This document shows positions 47,938 through 59,105 of a stretch of DNA of 60,857 nt, piece by piece. The stretch lies in assembly GCF_001050015.1 (NCBI RefSeq), contig NZ_CVTB01000251.1, positions 1-60,857 of the forward strand, given 5' to 3'. Below the pieces are notes generated by a model. That model saw only the letters and a list, made by a program, of their open reading frames with translations, was not told the origin of the DNA and ran no database searches. Positions within the stretch are counted from its first letter, which is position 1; each line of letters opens with the position of its first letter. A program made the translations under genes and the position numbers. Source of the DNA: Mycolicibacterium malmesburyense (GTDB lineage: Bacteria > Actinomycetota > Actinomycetes > Mycobacteriales > Mycobacteriaceae).

Positions 47938-48389
47938 CGGTGTCCGCACGCCTTGCCGAGCTGGGCATCGAGCTGCCGCCGGTGGTGGCGCCGCTGGCGT
48001 CCTATGTGCCCGCGGTGCGCACCGGCGACCTGGTCTACACCGCCGGCCAGCTGCCCATTCGCGACGGGGAGCTGCTGCTCACGGGCAAGGTCGGCGCGGA
48101 CGTCAACCCCGAGCAGGCCCACGGGCTGGCCCGGGTGTGTGCGCTCAACGCGCTGGCCGCGGTGCACTCGCTGGTCGGCATCGACTCGGTCACCCGGGTG
48201 GTCAAGGTGGTCGGGTTCGTCGCGTCGGCGCCGGGATTCCACGGTCAGCCGGGCGTGGTCAACGGCGCGTCCGACCTGTTCGGTGAGGTGTTCGGGGAGG
48301 CAGGGGCGCACGCCCGGTCCGCCGTCGGGGTCTCGGAGCTGCCGAGAAACGCCCCGGTCGAGGTCGAAGTGATCGTGGAGGTCGCGTGA
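47934..48389 (+). CDS. RidA/YjgF-family protein (Rv3678c-like)
   Basis: A 151-residue member of the imine/enamine deaminase family. GDLVYTAGQLPIRDGELLLTGKVG and ARVCALNALAAVHSLVG are typical, and RSAVGVSELPRNAPVEVEVIVEV ends with the usual arginine (RSAVGV) that contacts the substrate carboxylate. It overlaps both the DUF4177 and MBL genes by 4 nt. RidA proteins remove toxic 2-aminoacrylate, but paralogues vary in substrate. Confidence 0.9.
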   Translation: MTVSARLAELGIELPPVVAPLASYVPAVRTGDLVYTAGQLPIRDGELLLTGKVGADVNPEQAHGLARVCALNALAAVHSLVGIDSVTRVVKVVGFVASAPGFHGQPGVVNGASDLFGEVFGEAGAHARSAVGVSELPRNAPVEVEVIVEVA

Positions 48390-49192
48390 CGCCGGAGCAT
48401 CCGGCATACGGGCGGCTGCGCCCGGTCACCGACAGCGCCTCCGTGCTGCTGTGCGACAACCCCGGCTTGATGACGCTGGAGGGCACCAACACCTGGGTGC
48501 TGCGGGGGCCCGGAAGCGACGAGATGGTCGTCGTCGATCCCGGGCCCGACGACGACGCGCACATCGAGAAGATCCTCGACCTCGGCACCATCCCGTTGGT
48601 GCTGATCAGCCACAAGCACGAGGACCACACCGGCGCCATCGACAAGATCGTCGACAGCACGGGCGCGGTGGTGCGGTCCGTGGGCAGCGGATTCCTGCGC
48701 GGCCTCGGCGGCCCCTTGGTCGATGGCGAGGTCATCGACGCCGCGGGGCTGCGCATCACCGTGTTGGCCACGCCGGGGCACACCGCCGATTCGGTGTCGT
48801 TCCTACTCGATGACTTCCGGGGCGAGCGCAGCGACGGAAAGGGTGCCGTGCTGACCGCCGACACCGTGCTCGGCCGGGGGACGACCGTCATCGACAAGGA
48901 GGACGGCAACCTCGCCGACTACCTGGAGTCGCTGCGGCGGTTGCGCGGCCTCGGCCCACGCACCGTGTTACCCGGGCACGGCCCCGATCTCGACGATCTC
49001 GAAGCCGTCAGCGACATGTACCTCGCGCACCGGGAGGAGCGGCTCGATCAGGTGCGCGCGGCGCTGCGCGTGCTCGGCGAGGACGCCACCACCCGCCAGG
49101 TCGTCGAACACGTCTACACCGACGTCGACGAGAAGCTGTGGGACGTAGCGGAATGGAGCGTCAAGGCGCAGCTCGACTACCTGCGCGCGTGA
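48386..49192 (+). CDS. MBL-fold hydrolase (Rv3677c-like)
   Basis: A 268-residue metallo-beta-lactamase-fold protein with LISHKHEDHTGAI (HxHxDH), LATPGHTADSVSF and VLPGHGPDL metal-binding motifs. A C-terminal winged-helix-like segment (LRVLGEDATTRQVVEHVYTDV) is as in the LACTB2/RNase-like subgroup. GTG start overlaps the RidA stop. Endonuclease or thioester hydrolase activity is possible; not decided here. Confidence 0.88.
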   Translation: MTPEHPAYGRLRPVTDSASVLLCDNPGLMTLEGTNTWVLRGPGSDEMVVVDPGPDDDAHIEKILDLGTIPLVLISHKHEDHTGAIDKIVDSTGAVVRSVGSGFLRGLGGPLVDGEVIDAAGLRITVLATPGHTADSVSFLLDDFRGERSDGKGAVLTADTVLGRGTTVIDKEDGNLADYLESLRRLRGLGPRTVLPGHGPDLDDLEAVSDMYLAHREERLDQVRAALRVLGEDATTRQVVEHVYTDVDEKLWDVAEWSVKAQLDYLRA

Positions 49193-49207
49193 CCTCGGGT
49201 GCGCCCG

Positions 49208-49882
49208 TTACCTCGCTCGGCGGGCCAGCCGCTCTGAGTCGGAGATCAGAACGCTCTTGCCCTCCAACCGAATCCAGCCGCGGTGGGCGAAGTCGGCGAG
49301 CGCCTTGTTGACGGTCTCCCGGGAAGCGCCGACCAGCTGGGCGATCTCCTCCTGGGTGAGGTCGTGCGTCACCCGCAGCGCGCCGCCCTCCTGGGTGCCG
49401 AAGCGCTGCGCCAGCTGAAGCAGTTGCTTGGCGACGCGGCCGGGCACGTCGGTGAAGATCAGGTCGGCGAGGTTGTTGTTGGTGCGGCGCAGCCGGCGGG
49501 CCAGCACGCGCAGCAGCTGCTCGGCGATCTCGGGCCGGTCGGCGATCCATGCCCGCAACGCGTCGCGGTCCATCGAGACGGCGCGAACCTCGGTGATGGT
49601 GGTCGCGCTGGACGTCCGCGGACCCGGGTCGAAAATGGAGAGCTCGCCGAACATGTCGGAGGGGCCCATGATCGTGAGCAGGTTCTCGCGGCCGTCGGGC
49701 GAGCGGCGGCCGATCTTTACCTTGCCCGAGATGATGATGTAGAGCCGATCGCCGGGCTCACCCTCGGCGAACACGGTGTGTCCACGGGGGAAGTCGACTG
49801 GCTGCAGTTGCTTGGTCAGCGCGGTGACGGCGCTGGGTTCGACCCCCTGGAAGATTCCGGCCCGCGCCAGGATCTCGTCCAC
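49208..49882 (-). CDS. crp: CRP/GlxR-type cAMP receptor protein (Rv3676-like)
   Basis: A 224-residue CRP-FNR regulator. The cAMP-binding cassette contains [43 protein letters not shown] (GELS and RTSSAT ligands). The C-terminal helix-turn-helix is [24 protein letters not shown]. It starts with GTG after AAGAGGGG. M. tuberculosis CRP binds TGTGA-N6-TCACA, and candidate sites occur in this window near acs, the Ms1 promoter and whiB4. Confidence 0.95.
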   Translation of the reverse strand: MDEILARAGIFQGVEPSAVTALTKQLQPVDFPRGHTVFAEGEPGDRLYIIISGKVKIGRRSPDGRENLLTIMGPSDMFGELSIFDPGPRTSSATTITEVRAVSMDRDALRAWIADRPEIAEQLLRVLARRLRRTNNNLADLIFTDVPGRVAKQLLQLAQRFGTQEGGALRVTHDLTQEEIAQLVGASRETVNKALADFAHRGWIRLEGKSVLISDSERLARRAR

Positions 49883-49970
49883 GTTGCCCCTCTTAAGCTG
49901 TTAGGTGAAGCCGACCTCTATCGGTAAGCGAGATAAGTCTAGAGGTACCCGATTTCGTGACCAGCCCACG

Positions 49971-50303
49971 CTACACACGATCGGCATGTCGGGTCTGCTG
50001 AAATTCCGGATTGACCCGGTGCTGCGCATAGGCCCGTACCGGCAGATCCGGGGCGTGGAAATGCGCCGTTGACCCGTTGGTGATCGCGTGTTCGACGTGC
50101 GCGCGACGGCGCATACCGTCCAGCGCCCGGCTCATCCCGTCCCGCGCCAGCCGGTCCACGTCGGACGGTTCGGCCCGCTCGAAGAATCTCGCCACGTCGG
50201 TGGCCGAGACGGTGTCGCGGTGCAGACCCGCCTCGAGCCGCTGCAGCCCGAGCGTCGCCGCCATCAGCAACCCCGGAATCAGGCCAACGAGCAACCACGA
50301 CAC
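49971..50303 (-). CDS. Short membrane-anchored protein (Rv3675-like)
   Basis: A 110-residue protein with one N-terminal membrane segment (WLLVGLIPGLLMAATLGL) and a soluble tail (DVARFFERAEPSDVDRLARDGMSRAL). It starts with GTG. It lies between crp and nth on the crp strand, as in M. tuberculosis. No catalytic motif; function unknown. Confidence 0.8.
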   Translation of the reverse strand: MSWLLVGLIPGLLMAATLGLQRLEAGLHRDTVSATDVARFFERAEPSDVDRLARDGMSRALDGMRRRAHVEHAITNGSTAHFHAPDLPVRAYAQHRVNPEFQQTRHADRV

Positions 50304-50420
50304 AAGGCAGAAGTAAACACGCCGAAGGTCTCAGCGGGATCACGAATCGTCACCGGTCCGCAGTAGTTCGCGATGGCGGTTGTGATGGCTTTGTCTGAGT
50401 GGCTCAGTACGCTGGCAGGC

Positions 50421-51203
50421 GTGACCGTGAGCGAGGCGTCGGCAAAGAAGGCGGGCGCGCGCAAGCGTGCCAAGAACCGGGACGGCGAGACCCGCATCGG
50501 TCTGGTCCGCCGCGCGCGACGGATGAATCGCGCGCTGGCGCAGGCCTTTCCGCATGTGTATTGCGAGCTGGACTTCACCAACCCGCTCGAGCTGAGTGTC
50601 GCGACGATCCTGTCGGCGCAGAGCACCGACAAGCGGGTCAACCTCACCACCCCGGCGTTGTTCAAGAAGTACCGCACCGCGCTGGACTACGCGCAGGCCG
50701 ACCGCACCGAGTTGGAGGAGCTGATCCGGCCCACCGGCTTCTACCGCAACAAGGCCAACTCGCTGATCCGGCTTGGACAGGATCTCGTCGAACGATTCGA
50801 CGGTGAGGTCCCGGCGACCATGGAGGAGCTGGTCACCCTCCCCGGTGTCGGACGCAAGACCGCCAACGTCATTCTCGGCAACGCCTTCGGTGTCCCCGGG
50901 ATCACCGTCGACACCCACTTCGGCCGGCTGGTGCGGCGGTGGCGGTGGACCACCGAGGAGGATCCCGTCAAGGTCGAGCACGCCATCGGTGAGCTCATCG
51001 AGCGCAGCGAGTGGACCGACCTGAGCCACCGGGTGATCTTCCACGGCCGCCGCGTCTGCCACGCCCGCAAACCGGCGTGCGGCGTCTGCGTGCTGGCCGA
51101 CGACTGCCCGTCGTTCGGCACCGGACCGACCGATCCCTTGACCGCCGCTGCGCTGGTCAAGGGCCCCGAGACCGAACATCTGCTGGCCCTGGCCGGGCTG
51201 TAG
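50421..51203 (+). CDS. nth: Endonuclease III, DNA glycosylase/AP lyase
   Basis: A 260-residue base-excision repair enzyme for oxidised pyrimidines. The helix-hairpin-helix [13 protein letters not shown] holds K146 and the catalytic Asp is D164 in TVDTHFGR. The 4Fe-4S cluster is [17 protein letters not shown]. The reading frame extends to 50373, but the GTG at 50421 gives a length close to mycobacterial Nth. A four-gene operon with TlpA, NUDIX and MarP genes follows. Confidence 0.93.
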   Translation: MTVSEASAKKAGARKRAKNRDGETRIGLVRRARRMNRALAQAFPHVYCELDFTNPLELSVATILSAQSTDKRVNLTTPALFKKYRTALDYAQADRTELEELIRPTGFYRNKANSLIRLGQDLVERFDGEVPATMEELVTLPGVGRKTANVILGNAFGVPGITVDTHFGRLVRRWRWTTEEDPVKVEHAIGELIERSEWTDLSHRVIFHGRRVCHARKPACGVCVLADDCPSFGTGPTDPLTAAALVKGPETEHLLALAGL

Positions 51204-51221
51204 CCCGCATTCGTATCGACC

Positions 51222-51881
51222 GTGCGTACCTCGACCCGTTGGACCGTCGTGGTGCTGGTGGTTCTTGTCGCGCTCGGATGGGCGCTGTGGGCGCAGCTGG
51301 ACAGCGACACCGGGTCCCCCGGGACGTCGTCGCAGCGCAGCGACCGCGACCGCCGCGCCGCCGACACCGCCGAGGCGCTGGCGGGGCCGCGCGCCGAGGC
51401 CGATCTGCCTCCGTGTCCCGGCCCGGGAGCGGGACCCGGGCCGGAGGCGTTGCGCGGGATCACGCTGGAGTGTGCCGGTGACGGCCAGATGGTCGACGTG
51501 GCCAAGGTGGTCGCCGGCCGCATCGTCGTGCTCAACCTGTGGGCGTACTGGTGTGCGCCGTGCGCCGAGGAGCTCCCGGCGATGGCCGAATACCAGCGCC
51601 GCATGGGTTCGGCCGTGACCGTGCTGACCGTGCACCAGGACGAGAACGAGTCCGCGGCGCTGCTGCGGCTGGCCGAACTGGGGGTGCGGCTGCCCACCTT
51701 GCAGGACGGCAGGCGGCTGATCGCCGCCGCGCTGCGGGTACCGAACGTCATGCCCGCAACCGTGGTGTTGCGCGCGGACGGTAGCGTTGCCGACATCCTG
51801 CCGCGCTCCTTCACCAGTGCCGATGAGATCGCCGCGGCGGTGGGGCCGCAGGTCGGCGCGAGGACGGGAGAGCCGGGGTGA
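51222..51881 (+). CDS. TlpA-like membrane-anchored thioredoxin (Rv3673c-like)
   Basis: A 219-residue protein with a signal anchor (VVVLVVLVALGWALW) and an extracytoplasmic thioredoxin fold. The active site is WAYWCAPCAEELP (CAPC). LTVHQDENESAALLRLAELG and MPATVVLRADG (cis-proline) complete the fold. It likely reduces or isomerises disulfides in exported proteins. The GTG start is 18 nt after nth, and its stop overlaps the NUDIX start. Confidence 0.9.
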   Translation: MRTSTRWTVVVLVVLVALGWALWAQLDSDTGSPGTSSQRSDRDRRAADTAEALAGPRAEADLPPCPGPGAGPGPEALRGITLECAGDGQMVDVAKVVAGRIVVLNLWAYWCAPCAEELPAMAEYQRRMGSAVTVLTVHQDENESAALLRLAELGVRLPTLQDGRRLIAAALRVPNVMPATVVLRADGSVADILPRSFTSADEIAAAVGPQVGARTGEPG

Positions 51882-52654
51882 GTTGGGTCAGCGAAGGCAG
51901 CGGGCTGGTGCCCGAAACCGCCCCGGCCTGGCTCAAACCGCTGCTGGACAACGCCGGCGACATCAGGCGGGCCTACCGCAGGCGGGTACCGCCTGAACTG
52001 CTCGCGATGGTCACCAGCGAGGGCAAACCGGCGCAGGCCGACGCCCGCGAAGCGGCGGTGTTGGTGTTGTTCTCCGGGCCCGCCGACTCCCCGACCGGCG
52101 GTGTGCCCGACGACGCCGACCTGTTGGTCACGGTGCGCGCGGGCACGCTGCGCCACCACGCGGGCCAGGCGGCGTTCCCCGGCGGAGCCGTCGAGCAGGG
52201 TGACCACAGCCCGGTGCAGACCGCACTGCGCGAGGCCAACGAGGAAACGGGGATCGACGGCGAGCGGTTGCATCCGCTCACCACGATGGAGCGGCTGTTC
52301 ATCCCGCCGTCGGGCTTTCACGTCGTCCCGGTGCTCGCCTATTCGCCGGACCCGGGTCCGGTGGGCGTCGTCGACGAGGCCGAGACGGCGCATGTCGCCC
52401 GGGTGCCGGTGCGGGCGTTCGTCAACCCCGAGAACCGAATCATGGTGTACCGCGCCGCCAACACCCGCCGATACGCGGGCCCGGCGTTCCTGCTCAACGA
52501 GATGCTGGTGTGGGGTTTCACCGGCCAGGTGATCTCGGCGATGCTCGACGTCGCCGGCTGGGCCCAGCCGTGGAACACCGACGACGTGCGGGAACTGGAG
52601 GACGCAATGGCGCTCGTCGGCCGCGGCGCCGGTTACGGTGATGCACAACCATGA
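51878..52654 (+). CDS. NUDIX hydrolase, CoA pyrophosphatase-like (Rv3672c-like)
   Basis: A 258-residue Nudix protein. The Nudix box runs GGAVEQGDHSPVQTALREANEETGI with the extra GQAAFPGG seen in the CoA pyrophosphatase group (NUDT7/8-like). The GTG start overlaps the preceding stop, and the stop overlaps the marP ATG. The substrate is probably CoA or a nucleotide diphosphate; not proven. Confidence 0.9.
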   Translation: MSWVSEGSGLVPETAPAWLKPLLDNAGDIRRAYRRRVPPELLAMVTSEGKPAQADAREAAVLVLFSGPADSPTGGVPDDADLLVTVRAGTLRHHAGQAAFPGGAVEQGDHSPVQTALREANEETGIDGERLHPLTTMERLFIPPSGFHVVPVLAYSPDPGPVGVVDEAETAHVARVPVRAFVNPENRIMVYRAANTRRYAGPAFLLNEMLVWGFTGQVISAMLDVAGWAQPWNTDDVRELEDAMALVGRGAGYGDAQP

Positions 52655-53838
52655 CTTCGTCACAGTGGGTGGACCTCGTCGTCCTCGGGATCGCCTTCAT
52701 CGCGGGCATCTCGGGCTGGCGCTCCGGCGCCCTGGGCTCGATGCTGTCGTTCCTCGGGGTGGTGCTCGGCGCGGTCGCCGGGGTCCTGCTGGCGCCGCAC
52801 CTGGTCGCCAACATCGAGGGACCGCGCACCAAGCTGTTCGTCACCCTGTTTCTGATCCTGGCGCTGGTGGTCGTCGGTGAGATCGCGGGCGTGGTGCTCG
52901 GCCGCGCGGTGCGCAGCGCCATCCGGAACCGCTCGCTGCGTGCGGTCGACTCGCTGGTCGGCGTGGCGATACAGATCGTGGCCGTGTTGGTGGCCGCGTG
53001 GATGCTGACCTATCCGCTGCAGTCGTCTGATCAGCCCAATCTCGCCGCCGCGGTGCGCGGTTCGAAGGTGCTCAAAGAGGTCAACGACGCCGCACCGGGC
53101 TGGCTGCGACAGGTGCCGACCCGGCTGTCGGCCCTGTTGGACACCTCGGGCCTACCCGATGTGCTGCAGCCGTTCGGGCGCACCCCGATCGTCGCCGTCG
53201 ACGCCCCCGACGCCGCGCTCGCCGGCGACCCGGCGGTGGCGTCGGCGCGGTCCAGCGTGGTCAAGATCCGCGGCGTGGCGCCCGGTTGCCAGAAGGTGCT
53301 CGAAGGCACCGGCTTCGTCGCCGCCAGCAATCGCGTCATCTCCAACGCCCACGTGGTCGCGGGATCCGAGAGCGTCACCGTCGAAGCCGACGGGCAGACC
53401 TACGACGCGTTCGTCGTGTCCTATGACCCGCAGGCCGACATCTCGATCCTCGACGTGCCGGATCTGCCGTCGGCGCCGCTGTCGTTCGCCCAGACGCCGG
53501 CCACCACCGGGACCGACGCCGTGGTCATGGGGTATCCCGGCGGCGGCAACTTCGTGGCCACCCCGGCGCGTGTCCGCGAGATCATCGAGCTCAGCGGTCC
53601 CGACATCTACCGCACCACCACCGTCGAGCGCGAGGTCTACACGATCAGAGGCACTGTGCGACAGGGGAATTCGGGCGGACCGATGATCGACCGGGAGGGG
53701 CAGGTGCTGGGCGTGGTGTTCGGCGCCGCGGTCGACGACGCCGACACCGGCTTCGTGCTCACCGCCGACGAGGTGTCGCACCAACTGGCCAAGCTCGGCA
53801 ACAGCGAACGCGTGCCCACCGGCGCCTGCGTCGCCTAG
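52651..53838 (+). CDS. marP: MarP, membrane serine protease for acid resistance
   Basis: A 395-residue protein. Four membrane helices in the first 125 residues (colicin V production-like fold) precede a periplasmic trypsin-like domain with H234 (SNAHVV), D263 (ADISILD) and S341 (RQGNSGGPM). Cys213 and Cys393 are placed like the regulatory disulfide of M. tuberculosis Rv3671c. In that organism MarP supports pH homeostasis. Last gene of the nth operon and convergent with ephE. Confidence 0.95.
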   Translation: MTSSQWVDLVVLGIAFIAGISGWRSGALGSMLSFLGVVLGAVAGVLLAPHLVANIEGPRTKLFVTLFLILALVVVGEIAGVVLGRAVRSAIRNRSLRAVDSLVGVAIQIVAVLVAAWMLTYPLQSSDQPNLAAAVRGSKVLKEVNDAAPGWLRQVPTRLSALLDTSGLPDVLQPFGRTPIVAVDAPDAALAGDPAVASARSSVVKIRGVAPGCQKVLEGTGFVAASNRVISNAHVVAGSESVTVEADGQTYDAFVVSYDPQADISILDVPDLPSAPLSFAQTPATTGTDAVVMGYPGGGNFVATPARVREIIELSGPDIYRTTTVEREVYTIRGTVRQGNSGGPMIDREGQVLGVVFGAAVDDADTGFVLTADEVSHQLAKLGNSERVPTGACVA

Positions 53839-54776
53839 CCGTAGACCTGCCTGAGAAACCGCGACAGCTGGTCGTTGACCTTCTCCGGCACTTCCTCGTG
53901 GGCGAAATGCCCTGCGCCGTCGATGGATACGTAGCGGCCGTGCGGTGCGTACCGCTGAGTGCGATACACCGGGTCGGCCAGCACGTACGGGTCGGCGTCG
54001 CCGCGCATGTGCAGCACCGGCACGTTGATCGGGCGCTTCATCGAGCGCATGAACCGGCGACCTTCGCCGCGTAGCTGGCTGCGGACCGCCCAGCGCTGGT
54101 ACTCCAGCGCCGAGTGCACGGCTCCGGGTATCTGGATGGCGCGCCGCATGTGCGCGATGGTCACGGAGAAATCCTCGGAGGCAAGCCAATCGCTGCCCGC
54201 GCGGCTGCGCACGACGTGCTCCAGTTCATCGGCGTTCTTGCGGGTCAACGCCCGTTCGGGCCACATCGGCACCTGATAGCGCAGCATCCACGGCAGCAGC
54301 GCGCGGCCCTGGTCGCGGCGGCGCAGCGCGGAGGCCCGCAACGCCGCCGGATGCGGGGAGCTCACCACCGCGATGGCGTCGACGGCGCGCGGATGCAGCA
54401 CCGCGGTGGCCCAGCACACCAGGCCGCCGTCGGCGTGCCCGACCAGGGTCGCGGACTTGTGGCCCAGCGCGCGCACCAATCCCGCGGTGTCACCGGCCAG
54501 CGTCCAGCCGTCGTAGCCCCGCGGCGGTTTGTCGCTGGCGCCGTAACCGCGGAGGTCGACGGCGACCACCCGCGCGCCGGTCAGCCCGCGCAACTGGTGA
54601 CGCCAGGACCACCAGAACGAGCCGAAGCCGTGCAGCAGGATCACCAGGCGCCGCTCGTTGTTCGTGGTGGCATCGGGTTGCGCTTCGACCACGTGGAAGC
54701 GAATCCCGTTGGCGTGTACCTCGAGATGGCGCCACGGCCCGTCGATGCGGACGACCGACGGAGCGGGTGGGGGCAT
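53835..54776 (-). CDS. ephE: Alpha/beta hydrolase, epoxide hydrolase-like EphE
   Basis: A 313-residue hydrolase. The oxyanion region is LLHGFGSFWWSWRHQL, the nucleophile elbow is LVGHADGGLVCW (Asp, as epoxide hydrolases have), and the catalytic His is in DGAGHFAHEE. RVVAVDLRGYGASDKP is typical. Its ATG directly follows the stop of the holin-like gene (adjacent codons). The substrate is unknown. Confidence 0.88.
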   Translation of the reverse strand: MPPPAPSVVRIDGPWRHLEVHANGIRFHVVEAQPDATTNNERRLVILLHGFGSFWWSWRHQLRGLTGARVVAVDLRGYGASDKPPRGYDGWTLAGDTAGLVRALGHKSATLVGHADGGLVCWATAVLHPRAVDAIAVVSSPHPAALRASALRRRDQGRALLPWMLRYQVPMWPERALTRKNADELEHVVRSRAGSDWLASEDFSVTIAHMRRAIQIPGAVHSALEYQRWAVRSQLRGEGRRFMRSMKRPINVPVLHMRGDADPYVLADPVYRTQRYAPHGRYVSIDGAGHFAHEEVPEKVNDQLSRFLRQVYG

Positions 54777-55286
54777 CTACCAGCCCGACGGGTCGGCCGT
54801 CGCCGCCGGCTTTCCGTCGCCCGAGGCGAGCTCCTTGCCCTTGTCATGGCCCGGCGTCAGCGCCTCGGGGATCTCCTTGACCGATTCGATCGTCTTCTGC
54901 GGGCCGCGGATGCGGCGCACCTTGAGGTAACCGAGGAAGGCGAAGATCGCGGTGACGACGACCATCAGGCCGAACACGATGAGGTAGGCCGCCCACTTCA
55001 CCAGCCACAGGTCGAGCAGCTCGCCGAGGAAAAAGAAGAAAAAGAACGTCGAGTAGAACAGCACGACCAGCGCGAGGATGAAGAAGACGCTGCCGGTGAG
55101 GCCCTTCTTGACGTCGCGGGTGATCTCGGCCTTGGCCAGCTCGACCTCGGCGCGCACCAGCGTCGACACCTGCGCGGTCGCGTCCTTGACGAGATCGCCG
55201 ATGGACGGGTCGGCCTTGGGCGCATGCGGGTCGACCAGCGGTATCGACGTGACGGTGGTCGGTGCACCATTCCTGCGATCGCTCAC
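54777..55286 (-). CDS. Phage-holin-like membrane protein (Rv3669-like)
   Basis: A 169-residue protein of the Phage_holin_3_6/DUF1469 type, with an amphipathic helix (SIGDLVKDATAQVSTLVRAEVELAKAEI) and two membrane segments (VFFILALVVLFYSTFFFFFFLG and AAYLIVFGLMVVVTAIFAFLG). The hydrophilic C-terminus is charged. It is conserved in mycobacterial chromosomes, so the name describes the fold and does not imply prophage origin. Confidence 0.87.
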   Translation of the reverse strand: MSDRRNGAPTTVTSIPLVDPHAPKADPSIGDLVKDATAQVSTLVRAEVELAKAEITRDVKKGLTGSVFFILALVVLFYSTFFFFFFLGELLDLWLVKWAAYLIVFGLMVVVTAIFAFLGYLKVRRIRGPQKTIESVKEIPEALTPGHDKGKELASGDGKPAATADPSGW

Positions 55287-55459
55287 GGCGGTTCCTCCCG
55301 CATAGGCCGGCGTTGGGTCCGCTGCCGGCGCCGCCGGCGTTGGTGTCGGTCGCGACTCATGTTGCCATGTGGCGTGCGCTCAAACGATCCCGGCCGACGA
55401 TAGACTGGCTGGATCAGTGGCAGGGCAGGTCGGGGCGCGTCGATAGGGGAAACGTTCAC

Positions 55460-56166
55460 GTGAAGACCAGCGGCCTGTTCCTGCGCCGTCTCGCCGCGAT
55501 CGTCGCCGTCGCCGCGGCTTGCCTCGTCTCCACCCCCGCCGTCGGGCACACCCAGGAGCAGGTCCCGCTCGGCGGCGGCTCGGGCCTGGTCGTCAACGGC
55601 GAGACGCTGTGCACGCTCACCGCGATCGGCCACGACAACCGGGGGCGGCTGGTGGGCTTCACCTCGGCACACTGCGGCGGTCCCGGCGCCACGGTCGGCG
55701 CCGAGGGCGCAGACGGGGCGGGCGTGGTGGGCAAGATGGTGGCCGGCAACGACGCACTGGACTACGCGGTCATCGAATTCGATCCGCAGAAGGTGCGACC
55801 GGTCAACAACGTCGACGGGTTCCAGATCGACGGGCTCGGACCCGATCCGGTCTCCGGCGACGTCGCGTGCAAGCTCGGCCGCACGACCGGTTACTCCTGC
55901 GGCGTGACGTGGGGCCCGGGCAAGGATCCGGGCACCATCGTCAACCAGGTGTGCGGTCAGCCCGGCGACTCGGGCGCGCCGGTCACGGTCAACAACCGGC
56001 TCGTCGGCATGATCCACGGGGCGTTCTCCGAGGTCCTGCCGACGTGCGTCATCAAGTACATCCCGCTGCACACGCCCGCGGTGACGATGTCGTTCAACAC
56101 CCAGTTGGCCGACATCACGGCCAAGAACCGCCCGGGAACGGGCTTCGTCCCGATCGGCTCGGCCGC

Positions 56167-56170
<4 letters not shown>
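55460..56170 (+). CDS. Secreted trypsin-like serine protease (Rv3668c-like)
   Basis: A 236-residue exported protease. GTG at 55460 after AGGGGAA gives a signal peptide (LRRLAAIVAVAAACLVSTPAVG). H of GFTSAHCGG, D of NDALDYAVIEFD and S of CGQPGDSGAPVT make the chymotrypsin triad, and cysteines around LCT and AHC fit disulfides. It resembles streptogrisin/alpha-lytic-type enzymes without a long pro-region. Its 3' end overlaps acs by 4 nt. Confidence 0.9.
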
Positions 56171-58137
<1,967 letters not shown>

Positions 58138-58140
58138 ATC

Positions 58141-58156
58141 TGTGAGGGTAGTCACC
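58141..58156. promoter_or_regulatory. CRP-like site immediately upstream of acs
   Basis: TGTGA-GGGTAG-TCACC, one mismatch from TGTGA-N6-TCACA. It lies 4-19 bp before the acs ATG, so if the transcript starts nearby the bound protein would block it. The 126-bp gap also serves the divergent Rv3662c-like gene. Confidence 0.5.
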
Positions 58157-58263
58157 TCGGCCACCGCACACGGTGCCATGCCACAGTCCGCTCCGCCGAC
58201 GGTGCGTCTGCAGCGGTGAGCGTCGTGGCTCGCGGGGTCAGCGGTCGGCTAGCGTGTGCTGCC

Positions 58264-59022
58264 GTGACCGGTGGCTACGCGAAGGATCCCCTGGCCCCGC
58301 TCGCCGATCTGCCCGGTGTGGCGGAGGCGGCCGAGGAGGCCCGCGAGGCACTGGGCCGTGCGCATCGCCACCGGACCAACCTCCGCGGGTGGCCGAAGAG
58401 CGCCGCGGAGGCCGCCCTGCGGGCAGCGCGCGCGTCCTCGGTGCTCGATGGCGGCGCGCTGCAGTTCGCCGAGGACGGCACCCCGGATCCGGTGCTGGCC
58501 GGGGCGCTGCGCGTCTCCGAAGCGGTGGAAGGCGGGGCGACCACCCTGGTGGGTGTGTGGCAGCGGGCCCCCCTGCAAGCCATCGCCCGCCTGCACGCGT
58601 TGGCGGCCGCGGACATCGCCGACGACGAGCGGCTGGGGCGTCCGCGTTCAGAGCCGGAGGTCGGCACGCGGCTGAGCCTGCTCGCCGACATCGTCACCGG
58701 CGGCACCCGGGTTGCCGCGCCGGTGCTCGCCGCCGTCGTGCACGGCGAACTCCTCACGCTCGCACCGTTCGGTGTCGCCGACGGCGTGGTGGCGCGTGCG
58801 GCGTCGCGGTTGGTGACGGTCACCACCGGGCTCGACCCGCACGGGCTCGGCGTGCCGGAGGTGCATTGGATGCGCAAGTCCGGCGACTACAGCGCCGCGG
58901 CGCGGGGCTTCTCGTCGGGTACCGCCGACGGCCTGACCGCGTGGATCCTGTTGAGCTGCCGCGCATTGCACGAAGGTGCCCGGGAGGCGCTGTCGATCGC
59001 CCAAGCCGCATCGGCGTCCTGA
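58264..59022 (+). CDS. Conserved protein with Fic-like N-terminus (Rv3662c-like)
   Basis: A 252-residue protein starting at GTG 58264 (VTGGYAKDPLAPLADLPG). The first 110 residues resemble the helical leader of Fic-type proteins (GRAHRHRTNLRGWPKSAAEAALRAARASSVLDGG), but the HPFx(D/E)GN(G/K)R catalytic loop is absent, so AMPylation is not expected. The rest is alanine-rich helical. The longer reading from 58216 has a less plausible start. Confidence 0.78.
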   Translation: MTGGYAKDPLAPLADLPGVAEAAEEAREALGRAHRHRTNLRGWPKSAAEAALRAARASSVLDGGALQFAEDGTPDPVLAGALRVSEAVEGGATTLVGVWQRAPLQAIARLHALAAADIADDERLGRPRSEPEVGTRLSLLADIVTGGTRVAAPVLAAVVHGELLTLAPFGVADGVVARAASRLVTVTTGLDPHGLGVPEVHWMRKSGDYSAAARGFSSGTADGLTAWILLSCRALHEGAREALSIAQAASAS

Positions 59023-59064
59023 GCCGTTGCTGACAACGCGACGACGCCGGCCGCTGAAATGCGA

Positions 59065-59105
59065 AGCGGGCGACGCTCCGAACGTGGTTCGGCTCGTCGC
59101 CCGCT
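59065..59105 (-). terminator. Large hairpin at the 3' end of Ms1
   Basis: A perfect 11-bp stem (59065-59075 with 59095-59105) is extended by a second 6-bp stem (CCGAAC/GTTCGG) after a CT/CT internal loop, with a 3-nt loop. It sits between two convergent units, so it could serve as a bidirectional terminator. There is no T-run; processing is also possible. Confidence 0.6.

Noticed and set aside
46341..48389. 682-codon plus-strand frame across the ATPase pair and RidA
   Set aside because: Only its last part is real (RidA from 47934). The rest is antisense to two well-supported ATPase genes.
50338..50356. CRP site upstream of nth
   Set aside because: Only one half-site resembles the consensus.
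54777..55286. Prophage holin gene
   Set aside because: It is a conserved chromosomal membrane protein (Rv3669-like) flanked by core genes.
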